Shown piece by piece: positions 1-7,082 of a stretch of DNA of 35,925 nt. Both the position numbers and the translations under genes were made by a program. Below the pieces are notes generated by a model. The model saw nothing but the letters and a program-made list of their open reading frames with translations. It was not told the DNA's origin and searched no databases. Where the stretch lies: positions 1 to 35,925 of the forward strand of contig JAFQFC010000035.1 in NCBI GenBank assembly GCA_017415775.1, in the 5' to 3' direction. Numbering within the stretch: the first letter of the stretch is position 1; each line of letters starts with the position of its first letter. This stretch comes from Oscillospiraceae bacterium. Lineage in GTDB: Bacteria > Bacillota > Clostridia > Oscillospirales > Oscillospiraceae.

Positions 1-560
1 CCGCAGGCGATCACCGTGACGTACAGCAGCGCCATCTTCACGATGCCCACCATGCCGGTGCCCTTGGTGCCGCCGAAGATGACGTAGAGCACCATGAATA
101 CCACCGCAATGGCCACGGCGGCACGGATGCCCAGGGTGGGCAGCACCACGGCGATGACGGCGGTGGCGGAGATGAGCTGGGAGATGATGTTGATAAAGGT
201 ACCGGTGGCGGAGAGGAGGGAGACGGTCATCCCGGCGCCGTCGCCGTACTCCCGGCGGATGATGCCCACCAGCGTGGCGCAGCCGGAGCGGCGCAGGGGC
301 TTGGCGTAAACCAGGGCCAGCACCAGACAGGCCAGACCTGCACCCAGGGTGAACCACCAGGCGGACATGCCGTAGGTGTAGGCCAGCTGGGCCGTGCCGA
401 TGGTGGACGAGCCGCCGATGAGCGTACCCATAATAACGCCGGCCACCACGCCCAGACCGTTCCGACTCTGGCCGCTTTTGACTTTGGTGCCGGACCAGAC
501 GGACAGGCCCACAATGCCGACCAGCGTCACGGCAAGGCCCAGATAGAGAAGAGGCTGCAT
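1..560 (-). CDS. sodium:solute symporter family protein (C-terminus cut by window edge)
   Basis: The reading frame opens at an ATG at 560 and stays open to the window edge, giving about 186 residues of the N-terminal part. I translated it from the minus strand. It starts MQPLLYLGLAVTLVGIVG and carries alternating hydrophobic helices with a glycine/serine-rich stretch (GGSSTIGTAQLAY, about residues 49-61) and a GIIRREYG segment, as in sodium:solute symporters (SSF/SSS), which import metabolites by sodium co-transport. A full family member has about 450-500 residues, so more than half lies outside the window. A GGAGGAAG ribosome site lies six bases before the start. Family assignment is fairly firm; the substrate cannot be told. 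Confidence 0.8.
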   Translation of the reverse strand, partial: MQPLLYLGLAVTLVGIVGLSVWSGTKVKSGQSRNGLGVVAGVIMGTLIGGSSTIGTAQLAYTYGMSAWWFTLGAGLACLVLALVYAKPLRRSGCATLVGIIRREYGDGAGMTVSLLSATGTFINIISQLISATAVIAVVLPTLGIRAAVAIAVVFMVLYVIFGGTKGTGMVGIVKMALLYVTVIAC

Positions 561-592
561 AGGACTTCCTCCGAAAAGATGCATTTTTCTTT

Positions 593-621
593 ATTATAGT
601 CCCGTTGAGGGTGGGATGCAA
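593..621 (-). promoter_or_regulatory. sigma-A promoter of the symporter gene
   Basis: Read on the minus strand, a TTGCAT -35 (616-621) and a perfect TATAAT -10 (593-598) are separated by 17 bases. Transcription would start about 25 bases before the ribosome site. The -35 lies directly next to the T-tract of the upstream gene's terminator, so the symporter has its own transcript. Confidence 0.7.
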
Positions 622-651
622 TAAAAACCCGACTGCCGTGGGGCAGTCGGG
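622..651 (-). terminator. rho-independent terminator after the radical SAM gene
   Basis: A perfect 10-bp stem (628-637 with 642-651) and four-base loop are followed on the minus strand by a run of five T. It lies a few bases past the stop of the radical SAM gene at 659. Confidence 0.9.
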
Positions 652-658
652 TCGAGGA

Positions 659-1546
659 TTAATAGTCGATGGTGCCGTCGATCACGCGCAGGTCATAGGG
701 CTCGAAGGTGACGTTGCGGTACTTCTCCACATCCATCATCACGCCGGTCCAGTCGGAGTGAATGTCGCCGTTCTGCTTGATGAGGATATCGTAGAGGATA
801 TCGTAGGTCACGCCGTTCTCGTCGGTCTCCACAATGGTGGAGTAGGGCAGCGTCTTGTGATAGGTCATGTGCAGACCCTTGTACTCGAAGTGGAAGCCGT
901 TGCGCATCCGGCAGCCGTCCAGACCGCGGTAGGTGAACAGGCGCTTGAGATCCTGCAGGATGGGATCGTTCTCCTCCTCGTACAGGTTCTCCGGCGTGGT
1001 CTCGGTGTAGTCGTAGCGGAACTGGATGGGGATATTGTAGGGCAGGAACCGCTCCACATACTCGGGCAGCTTGTGGGCCGGGTACTTCTTATACAGCACG
1101 CAGTTGATGCGCTTGCGGCAGGCGATGCGGCCGATGATCTCGTCGGGAGACTCCTCCACATACTTCTGCAGATGGCGGGAAATGTTCATGCAGGTGATCT
1201 TATCCTTGTTGCGCTCGGTGAAAGCCAGCATCTCCTCGGCAGTATAGCACTTCTGCACGGGGAAGGTGGTGTTGATATAGATCTTGTGGGTGCTGGGGAT
1301 CACGTCCAGCATCTTCTGCAGGGCATCCAGATCGGCCAGAGGCTCACCGCCGGTGAACACGAAGTCGCAGTAGGGGGTGATGGCGTCCATGGTGCGGATG
1401 CTCTCAATGATCTTCTCCAGGGAGAAGCCGCTGCAGTCGGCGTATTCTTTTTTATTGATACAGAAGGGGCAGTTATTGTGACAGTCGTAGGGCACGAACA
1501 CAGTCACGGTGGCGCCGCCTTCCCGGGTCTTGTAAGGGTTGCTCAT
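659..1546 (-). CDS. radical SAM protein of unknown substrate
   Basis: The 295-residue protein has the radical SAM cluster motif CHNNCPFC (CX3CX2C, about residues 22-29) and the SAM-binding GGEPL segment (about 66-70), so it should bind a 4Fe-4S cluster and cleave S-adenosylmethionine. No further cysteine-rich cluster domain such as SPASM is evident. The ATG at 1546 has an AGGAGG upstream, though at a long 14-base spacing. The gene has its own promoter and terminator, so it appears monocistronic. The reaction is not known; its neighbours (symporter, DUF5662-like protein) do not point to a pathway. Confidence 0.85.
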   Translation of the reverse strand: MSNPYKTREGGATVTVFVPYDCHNNCPFCINKKEYADCSGFSLEKIIESIRTMDAITPYCDFVFTGGEPLADLDALQKMLDVIPSTHKIYINTTFPVQKCYTAEEMLAFTERNKDKITCMNISRHLQKYVEESPDEIIGRIACRKRINCVLYKKYPAHKLPEYVERFLPYNIPIQFRYDYTETTPENLYEEENDPILQDLKRLFTYRGLDGCRMRNGFHFEYKGLHMTYHKTLPYSTIVETDENGVTYDILYDILIKQNGDIHSDWTGVMMDVEKYRNVTFEPYDLRVIDGTIDY

Positions 1547-1574
1547 GTTTCTGTTTCCAACCTCCTAAAAAGTT

Positions 1575-1614
1575 GTCCACCCGATATTTTATACCGAGTG
1601 GACGGAAAAAGCAA
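1575..1614 (-). promoter_or_regulatory. promoter overlapped by a 29-bp palindrome, upstream of the radical SAM gene
   Basis: On the minus strand a TTGCTT -35 (1609-1614) and TAAAAT -10 (1586-1591) are 17 bases apart. A 29-base near-perfect inverted repeat (1575-1603, arms GTCCAC/GTGGAC, centre near 1589) covers the -10. It could be a repressor operator. In the transcript from further upstream it would also form a hairpin followed by AACTTTTT and so could act as a terminator for the DUF5662-like gene. Confidence 0.55.
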
Positions 1615-1693
1615 GGAAAATGTAGTAAAAAAGGTTGTTATTTGCTTAACAAGGTTTTGTTTCCTGTGTTGAAGTTACCGAATGGGAGAAAAA

Positions 1694-2236
1694 TCAATAT
1701 TCGTCAACGGCCAGCTCCAGGCGGATGCGGGAAAAGGCCTCTTCCTCGCCCTGTTCCTTGAGGAGGAGCAGCCAGCGGCCCAGCAGAGCGCTGGTGTCGT
1801 CGTGGATGGGGGCGTGGCCCCTGGAACGCAGGTAGTACTCATAGGGGGAGGCGTCGGTGTATTTGTCGCCCTGGTAGACACGACAGGCGGCGATGCGGTC
1901 GCAGAACATCTCAGCCACGTACTTTTTGGGCATTTTGCAGCCGCCGATGTACACGCCGCCGCCCGGCTTGAGACAGTAGTCGATCCAGTATTCGAAGTGG
2001 TGGCGGTTGCGGCCCTTGTGGTGCAGCCACGAAAGACTGACGCCGTTTTCCAGCCGTTCCTGATCGTTGGGGCTGCGGAAGCCCTGGTAGTAGCGGATGC
2101 TGCGGCAAAACTCTGTGGGGGAGTATTTGCTCAGGTCATGGGTCAGGCCCTGCCAATACAGGCCCAGACGGAAACAGTATTGCCGCACCAGACGCCGGTG
2201 GCGGTTGACGGTGCGCAGATGGGCGCGAAAATGCAT
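1694..2236 (-). CDS. DUF5662-like protein
   Basis: The protein has 180 residues when started at the ATG at 2236, which follows AAAGGAGG at a good distance; an upstream in-frame start would add 17 residues but has no ribosome site. It is soluble and rich in His, Tyr and Trp. Conserved-looking motifs include HDLSKYS, HHKGRNRHHFEYW and a basic segment KMPKKYVAEMFCDR. These recall the DUF5662 family of short Firmicutes proteins without known function. The paired His/Asp motifs could bind a metal, but that is a guess. It stands alone between the spore protein terminator and the next promoter. Confidence 0.7.
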   Translation of the reverse strand: MHFRAHLRTVNRHRRLVRQYCFRLGLYWQGLTHDLSKYSPTEFCRSIRYYQGFRSPNDQERLENGVSLSWLHHKGRNRHHFEYWIDYCLKPGGGVYIGGCKMPKKYVAEMFCDRIAACRVYQGDKYTDASPYEYYLRSRGHAPIHDDTSALLGRWLLLLKEQGEEEAFSRIRLELAVDEY

Positions 2237-2266
2237 GGCCGGACCTCCTTTGCGAAATAATAATTC

Positions 2267-2275
2267 ATTATAGCA
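2267..2275 (-). promoter_or_regulatory. extended -10 promoter of the DUF5662-like gene
   Basis: On the minus strand TGCTATAAT forms an extended -10 with a perfect TATAAT (2267-2272). The -35 region (2290-2295, TTCCCT) is weak, which is usual with an extended -10. It lies just downstream of the spore gene terminator. Confidence 0.6.
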
Positions 2276-2285
2276 TATCCGGCGC

Positions 2286-2315
2286 AAAAAGGGAAGACCC
2301 CGCCGCAGCGGGGTC
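2286..2315 (-). terminator. rho-independent terminator of the spore protein gene
   Basis: An 8-bp GC-rich stem (2296-2303 with 2308-2315) and four-base loop are followed on the minus strand by TTCCCTTTTT. It lies 14 bases past the stop codon at 2330. Confidence 0.9.
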
Positions 2316-2329
2316 TTGAGAAAGAGTGG

Positions 2330-2527
2330 TTACAGGTTCTTCTCGTAGGACTCGATCATCTTCTTGACCATCTGGCCGCCCACGGAGCCGGCCTCACGGG
2401 AGGTCAGGTGACCGTTGTAGCCCTGCTTCAGATCGACGCCGACCTCGTTGGCGGCTTCCATCTTGAACTTGTTCATGGCCTCGCGGGCCTCGGGGATATT
2501 CAGCTTGTTGGAATTCTTGCTGGACAT
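2330..2527 (-). CDS. alpha/beta-type small acid-soluble spore protein
   Basis: The 65-residue protein is typical in length for alpha/beta SASPs, which coat and protect spore DNA and are later degraded by the GPR protease as amino acid supply. It has both conserved segments: KMEAANEVGV with the GPR-type cleavage site (about 22-31), and GYNGHLTSREAGSVGG followed by MVKKMI (about 36-57). The ATG at 2527 follows a GGAG ribosome site; longer frames upstream are not credible. A sigma-G-like promoter and its own terminator make it a monocistronic forespore gene. It is the best evidence that the organism sporulates. Confidence 0.95.
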   Translation of the reverse strand: MSSKNSNKLNIPEAREAMNKFKMEAANEVGVDLKQGYNGHLTSREAGSVGGQMVKKMIESYEKNL

Positions 2528-2590
2528 AGTTGTTTTCTCCTTTCGATTTGTGGGGCGCTGTTTGCCGCGCCCGGTTGGGTATCGCAGACA

Positions 2591-2619
2591 TAGCATGTGC
2601 GGCGAGAAAACAAATATGC
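2591..2619 (-). promoter_or_regulatory. sigma-G-type forespore promoter of the SASP gene
   Basis: On the minus strand GCATA (2615-2619) and CATGCTA (2591-2597) are separated by 17 bases. This fits the known sigma-G consensus of a GHATR-like -35 and CATNNTA -10. SASP genes are classical sigma-G targets. Confidence 0.7.
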
Positions 2620-2736
2620 TGAAAGGAGCAGTGGTAATTTTTGCGGCACCCGTTGGTGAAAGGTTTGCTGCCGGTGCTGCTGATGGACAGGAGCATCGAC
2701 CCAGCGCCAACGGCGCAGCAAAAAGGAAACTTTTAC

Positions 2737-2765
2737 TTGACAAACAGGGGCTGTTCCTGTATGGT
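2737..2765 (+). promoter_or_regulatory. sigma-A promoter of the leuA T-box transcript
   Basis: A perfect TTGACA (2737-2742) and TATGGT (2760-2765) are 17 bases apart. Transcription from about 2772 would include the whole T-box leader. Confidence 0.75.
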
Positions 2766-2790
2766 TAATCCAACAGAAAAGAACAAATAC

Positions 2791-3066
2791 GTTGACAGGG
2801 AGAAAGTCGCTTTTCAATGCTGCAGAGAGCTGCCGCTTCGGTGCGAGGCAGTGCGGAGGGAAGCAGACGTCACTGGCCCTCGAGTAGCTTTCCTGAGCCG
2901 CCGCTTCGGTGTTTAGGGAAAGACGGGTTTCCTCACCGTTATCCAAGAGGCCCGATTCGCGCCGCCCGGCGCCGATGGGAGAAAGCGGGCATGTTATGCC
3001 AATCAGAGTGGTACCGCGGAAGTTCAGGCTTTCGTCTCTTCGTAAGAAGGAGACGGAGGCTTTTTT
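2791..3066 (+). promoter_or_regulatory. T-box leader, leucine-type, controlling leuA
   Basis: The leader has the hallmark AGAGTGGTACCGCGG (3005-3019), an F-box CCGTTA (2936-2941), a stem I with an apical GGTGCGAGG loop, and a stem III built on CTTTCC/GGAAAG. A long hairpin (3028-3060) followed by TTTTTT is the regulated terminator. In stem I, AGGG (2797-2800) pairs with CCCT (2877-2880), and the internal loop between holds CTG (2873-2875) at the specifier position, which reads leucine. Uncharged tRNA-Leu should stabilise the antiterminator and turn leuA on. The T-box call is firm; the exact specifier codon is an inference from hand pairing. Confidence 0.92.
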
Positions 3067-3121
3067 GTTGATTTGTTTCGATTGATTCTGTTAAAAACAA
3101 GACTTGCAGGAGGAATGCCCC

Positions 3122-4633
3122 ATGAGGCGTATCAAGATCTTTGACACCACCCTTCGCGACGGCGAACAGTCCCCCGGCTGCAGCATGAATCTGAAGGAAA
3201 AAGTTGAAATGGCACGTCAGCTGGAGAAGCTGGGCGTGGATGTCATTGAAGCCGGTTTCGCCATCGCCTCGCCCATGGATCACAAAAGCGTGAAGGCGGT
3301 TGCCGGGGCCGTGGAATACTGCACCGTGGCCAGCCTCGCCCGCTGCGTCAAGGGTGACATCGATGCGGCGTGGGATGCGGTGAAGGAAGCCAAACATCCC
3401 CGCATCCATGTGTTCCTGGCCACCAGCGACATTCACATGGAATACAAGCTGCAGATGACCCGCCAGCAGGTGCTTGAGCGCATCAGCGAGATGGTGGCGT
3501 ATGCCAAGTCCCTCTGCGAGGACATTGAGTTCTCTGCCGAGGACGCCTCCCGCTCTGACCACGAGTTCCTGGCCCAGTGCTACACCCGGGCGATCGCTGC
3601 CGGTGCCACCACCATCAATGTGCCCGACACGGTGGGCTATGCCACGCCCCAGGAGATGGCCGACCTGATCCGTTATCTCAAGGGCCATGTGGAGGGCATC
3701 GGCAATGTGGATGTGTCCGTCCACTGCCACGACGATCTGGGCATGGGCGTGGCCAACTCGCTGGCCAGCGTCATGGCCGGCGCCACCCAGGTGGAATGCA
3801 CCGTCAACGGCATCGGTGAGCGGGCCGGCAACGCCAGTCTGGAAGAGATCGTGATGGCGATCCAGACCCGCAGCCACTACTATCGGGCCGAGACCAACAT
3901 CAACACCCGGCAGATCTACCGCAGCTGCAAGCTGCTGAGCAACATCACCGGCGTGGCCATTGCGCCCAGCAAGGCCATCGTGGGCGTCAATGCCTTCGCC
4001 CACGAGTCCGGCATCCACCAGCACGGCGTCATCGCCAACGCCCTGACCTATGAAATTATGAACAGTGCCGACGTGGGTATTCCCCAGAACACCATGGTGC
4101 TGGGCAAGCACTCCGGCAAGCACGCCTTGCGGGACAAGCTGTTCTCCATGGGCTACGAGCTGAGCGATGAGGAGCTGGAGCCTGTTTTTGCCCGGTTCAA
4201 GAAGCTGGCCGACAAGAAAAAAACCATCACCGGCAGAGATCTGGAAGCGCTGGTGCTGCACCGCCGCAACCAGTACATCGGCGAATGCCAGCTGGCCAGC
4301 CATGTGGTCAACGCAGGCCACGGCGTGCCCAACACCTCTTACATCCGGCTGCAGCGGGGCGAGGAGCTGCTGGAGGATGTGGCCATCGGCACCGGCCCGC
4401 TGGACGCTTCCTTCAAGGCCATCAACCACATGCTGGGTATGGACATCAAGCTGGACAGTTTCAGCCTGAACGCCGTGACCGACGGCGAGGACGCCGTGGG
4501 TGAAGCCGTGGTGAAGATCATCGCCCCCAACGGCCGCCGCTATACCGGCACCGGCCTTTCCACGGATATCATCGAGTCCTCCATCCGTGCCTATGTCAAC
4601 GGCATCAACAAGATGATGGACAGCGCTGAGTAA
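3122..4633 (+). CDS. leuA: 2-isopropylmalate synthase
   Basis: This 503-residue protein condenses acetyl-CoA and 2-oxoisovalerate to 2-isopropylmalate, the first committed step of leucine synthesis. It has the [12 protein letters not shown] catalytic motif (about 8-19), the metal-binding HCHDDLGMG (about 202-210), the GIGERAGN segment, HESGIHQHG, and a C-terminal LeuA allosteric domain (about 390-500), matching the family's usual 510 residues. The ATG at 3122 follows AGGAGG by eight bases; an in-frame TTG at 3104 is less likely. A leucine T-box precedes it, which supports leuA over citramalate or homocitrate synthase. No other leucine gene follows: a terminator lies at 4644. Confidence 0.96.
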   Translation: MRRIKIFDTTLRDGEQSPGCSMNLKEKVEMARQLEKLGVDVIEAGFAIASPMDHKSVKAVAGAVEYCTVASLARCVKGDIDAAWDAVKEAKHPRIHVFLATSDIHMEYKLQMTRQQVLERISEMVAYAKSLCEDIEFSAEDASRSDHEFLAQCYTRAIAAGATTINVPDTVGYATPQEMADLIRYLKGHVEGIGNVDVSVHCHDDLGMGVANSLASVMAGATQVECTVNGIGERAGNASLEEIVMAIQTRSHYYRAETNINTRQIYRSCKLLSNITGVAIAPSKAIVGVNAFAHESGIHQHGVIANALTYEIMNSADVGIPQNTMVLGKHSGKHALRDKLFSMGYELSDEELEPVFARFKKLADKKKTITGRDLEALVLHRRNQYIGECQLASHVVNAGHGVPNTSYIRLQRGEELLEDVAIGTGPLDASFKAINHMLGMDIKLDSFSLNAVTDGEDAVGEAVVKIIAPNGRRYTGTGLSTDIIESSIRAYVNGINKMMDSAE

Positions 4634-4643
4634 AGGAAATACG

Positions 4644-4682
4644 AAAACGGCCCCCGGAGGAGTTCCTCCGGGGGTCGTTTTT
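4644..4682. terminator. bidirectional terminator between leuA and the amino-sugar operon
   Basis: A very strong 14-bp GC-rich stem (4648-4661 with 4664-4677) has T-runs on both sides. It can end leuA on the plus strand and the five-gene operon on the minus strand. Confidence 0.92.
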
Positions 4683-4692
4683 GTGTGTGGTA

Positions 4693-5295
4693 TCAGCCAA
4701 AGAGCAGCAGGCCGAAGTCCTGCGGACGGTGGAAGGCGGGGGTCTCGGACTGCACCGGATTCCAGCTGAGGTAGTGAGGGTGGTCGGTGAGATCGCCGCA
4801 CTTATAGCAGTTGCCTCGCAGCACCGTGCCGGGGCGGAAGCAAAAGTCGGGATAGAAGATCTGGATAAACGTCAGGGGGATGGCATAAGTCAGCGTCCAG
4901 CCGTCCTCGGTGCGCTGGGCTTCCACGCTGAAGAACTGCTCCATGTTCGGCAGCACCAGCTGCGTCCGTGGGCCGCCTGCAGGACCGAAGCCCAGACGGA
5001 TGCTGCCGTTGGGGTTGATCTCCAGATTGAAGTAGCGGCCGTCTTTGCCGGGGGTGAAGAAGAACTCCATGCAGCTGTCCTCGCAGACCTGCTGCAAATA
5101 CCCGGTATGCTGGGCCCGGAGGTTCTGCTCCCAGGCCTGCTGGCGGACATAGAGGAAGTTGGCGTCGCAGCACATCTGCTGCTGCATCCGCACGCCGGTA
5201 TCCGGCAGCCACTGGACATTGTCCACCTGCAGGGCCGGGATCTCCTCCCAGACCAGGCGGGGCGTACGAAGCGGCGTGATGGTATAGCTGCGCAT
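4693..5295 (-). CDS. carbohydrate-binding family 9-like (DOMON-type) protein
   Basis: The 200-residue protein resembles the CBM9-like/DOMON beta-sandwich proteins of Firmicutes and Bacteroidetes: EFFFTPGKDGRYFNLEIN and GSIRLGFG in the core, then RGNCYKCGD and HPHYLSWNP near the end. Such folds bind sugars or other small ligands. There is no signal peptide or membrane segment, so it should stay in the cytoplasm, which is unusual for a plain carbohydrate-binding module. It is the last gene of the operon; its ATG overlaps the nagB stop by one base (TAATG), which suggests coupled translation. Its role beside NagB is unknown. Confidence 0.8.
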   Translation of the reverse strand: MRSYTITPLRTPRLVWEEIPALQVDNVQWLPDTGVRMQQQMCCDANFLYVRQQAWEQNLRAQHTGYLQQVCEDSCMEFFFTPGKDGRYFNLEINPNGSIRLGFGPAGGPRTQLVLPNMEQFFSVEAQRTEDGWTLTYAIPLTFIQIFYPDFCFRPGTVLRGNCYKCGDLTDHPHYLSWNPVQSETPAFHRPQDFGLLLFG

Positions 5296-6032
5296 TACTT
5301 CAGGGCGCTGGCGGCAGCCTCATCCACGATGACGGTGCAGTCGGGATGGAACTGCAGGATGGAGGCGGGGACCATGGGCGTCACGGGGCCGAAGAAGGAC
5401 TGCTTGACGATCTCGGCCTTGTCCTTGCCGGTGGCGATCAGCAGCACCTTGCGGGCGGCCATCACGGTGCCGCAGCCCATGGTGTAGGCGGCGGTGGGCA
5501 CCTCGTCGATGGAGTTGAAGAAGCGCTTGTTGGCCTGACGGGTGATCTCCTCCAGCTCCACCTCATGGGTGGCGGCGGGGAAGTGGTCGCAGGGCTCGTT
5601 GAAGCCGATGTGACCGTCGTGGCCGATGCCCAGCAGCTGGATATCGATGCCGCCCATAGCCTCGATGGCGGCCTCGTAAGCGGCGCACATGGCGTCAGCA
5701 TCCTCCACCAGACCGCTGGGGACCATGGTGTTGGCGGGGTCGATGGAGATGTGGTTGAAGAGATTCTCGTTCATGAAGTAGCGGTAGCTCTGGGGATGGT
5801 CGCCGCTGAGGCCCTTATACTCGTCCAGATTGGCGCTGCGGACCTTGGCGAAGCTGAGCTTGCCGTCCTTTTCACGCTGGATCAGCTCACGGTACAGGGG
5901 CAGGGGGGTGGAGCCGGTGGCCAGACCCAGCACGCAGTCGGGCTTGGCGTTGATGAGCTCCTGGAAGATGTCGGCGGCCAGGCGGCCGGCCTCGGCGGGA
6001 TCCTTGGCAATGATCAGATTGACATGATGCAT
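5295..6032 (-). CDS. nagB: glucosamine-6-phosphate deaminase
   Basis: NagB converts glucosamine-6-phosphate to fructose-6-phosphate and ammonia and so feeds amino sugars into glycolysis. The 245-residue length fits the short Gram-positive form. Visible features are LGLATGSTPLPLY (35-47), the catalytic Asp in NLDEY (D70), and GIGHDGHIGFNEP with D139, H141 and E146, matching the E. coli catalytic set D72/D141/H143/E148. The ATG at 6032 has AGGAGG upstream. It lies 30 bases after galE and overlaps the next gene by one base. NagA, which would supply its substrate, is encoded about 11 kb away at 16955. Confidence 0.97.
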   Translation of the reverse strand: MHHVNLIIAKDPAEAGRLAADIFQELINAKPDCVLGLATGSTPLPLYRELIQREKDGKLSFAKVRSANLDEYKGLSGDHPQSYRYFMNENLFNHISIDPANTMVPSGLVEDADAMCAAYEAAIEAMGGIDIQLLGIGHDGHIGFNEPCDHFPAATHEVELEEITRQANKRFFNSIDEVPTAAYTMGCGTVMAARKVLLIATGKDKAEIVKQSFFGPVTPMVPASILQFHPDCTVIVDEAAASALK

Positions 6033-6062
6033 ACAATTACCTCCTATAGATGTTTGGATGGT

Positions 6063-7082
6063 TTATTCGTCGTACCCGTTGGGGTTTTTGCGCTGCCAGT
6101 TCCAGGTGTCACGGCACATATCCACCCGGTCGTATTGGGCCTGCCAGCCCAGCTCTGTGTGGCTCTTGGTGGGGTCGGCATAGCAGGTGGCCAGATCGCC
6201 GCTGCGGCGAGGTGCAATGGTATAAGGCACGGTAACGCCGTTGGCCTCTTCAAAGGCGTGGACCAGCTCCAGCACGCTGCAGCCCCGGCCGGTGCCCAGA
6301 TTGAACACGGCTTCGCCGCTGTGCCGCAGCAGATGATCCACGGCAGCCACATGGCCGCGGGCCAGATCCACCACATGGATATAGTCCCGGACGCCGGTGC
6401 CGTCGGGGGTGTCGTAGTCGTTGCCGAAAATGCTCAGCTTCTCCCGCTTGCCCACGGCGGTCTGGGAGATGAAGGGCATCAGATTGCTGGGGATGCCGTT
6501 GGGATGCTCGCCCATGAGGCCGCTGGGATGGGCGCCCACGGGGTTGAAGTACCGCAGCAGCACCACGGACCAGGCGCTGTCGGCCTTGGCCACGTCCCGC
6601 AGGATCTGCTCGCACATGTACTTGCTCCAGCCGTAGGGGTTGGTGCAGCTGCCGGTTTTGGAATCCTCCCGCAGGGGCATTTCGTTGTCGGCGGCGTAGA
6701 CGGTGGCAGAAGAGGAGAAGATGATCTTCTTCACGCCATGGCGGCCCATGACACGGACCAGAGACATGGTGGAAAGGAGATTGTTGCGGTAGTAATCCAG
6801 CGGCTTTGCCACGCTTTCGCCCACGGCCTTCAAGCCGGCGAAGTGGATGACGCAGCCGATGTCGCTGTGGGCGGCAAAGACCTGCTCCAGCACCGCTTCG
6901 TCGCACACATCGCCCTGGATGAAGGGGACTTCGCAGCCGGTGATAACGGCCACACGGCGCAGGCTTTCGGGGTTGGAATTGCACAGGTTATCCAGTGCAA
7001 TGGGCTGGTGGCCGGCCTCGATCAGCGCCACGCAGGTGTGGCTGCCGATATAGCCGGCACCGCCGGTGACAAGAACTTTCAT
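6063..7082 (-). CDS. galE: UDP-glucose/UDP-N-acetylglucosamine 4-epimerase (GalE type)
   Basis: GalE interconverts UDP-Glc/UDP-Gal and, in some forms, UDP-GlcNAc/UDP-GalNAc. The 339-residue protein has the NAD-binding GGAGYIGSH (7-15), the catalytic SSSATVY segment with S124, and YGWSK with Y150 and K154. The start at 7082 gives a clean family N-terminus and overlaps the kinase stop as ATGA, with GGAGG upstream; a longer frame adds 13 unconvincing residues. Its place beside a NahK-type kinase resembles the lacto-N-biose/galacto-N-biose cluster of bifidobacteria, where GalE recycles UDP-sugars. Substrate range cannot be read with confidence. Confidence 0.95.
   Translation of the reverse strand: MKVLVTGGAGYIGSHTCVALIEAGHQPIALDNLCNSNPESLRRVAVITGCEVPFIQGDVCDEAVLEQVFAAHSDIGCVIHFAGLKAVGESVAKPLDYYRNNLLSTMSLVRVMGRHGVKKIIFSSSATVYAADNEMPLREDSKTGSCTNPYGWSKYMCEQILRDVAKADSAWSVVLLRYFNPVGAHPSGLMGEHPNGIPSNLMPFISQTAVGKREKLSIFGNDYDTPDGTGVRDYIHVVDLARGHVAAVDHLLRHSGEAVFNLGTGRGCSVLELVHAFEEANGVTVPYTIAPRRSGDLATCYADPTKSHTELGWQAQYDRVDMCRDTWNWQRKNPNGYDE

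Noticed and set aside
2939..4801. A 620-codon minus-strand frame opposite leuA
   Set aside because: It runs antisense through leuA, the T-box and the terminator; its sequence is low in complexity and matches no family. High GC content explains it.
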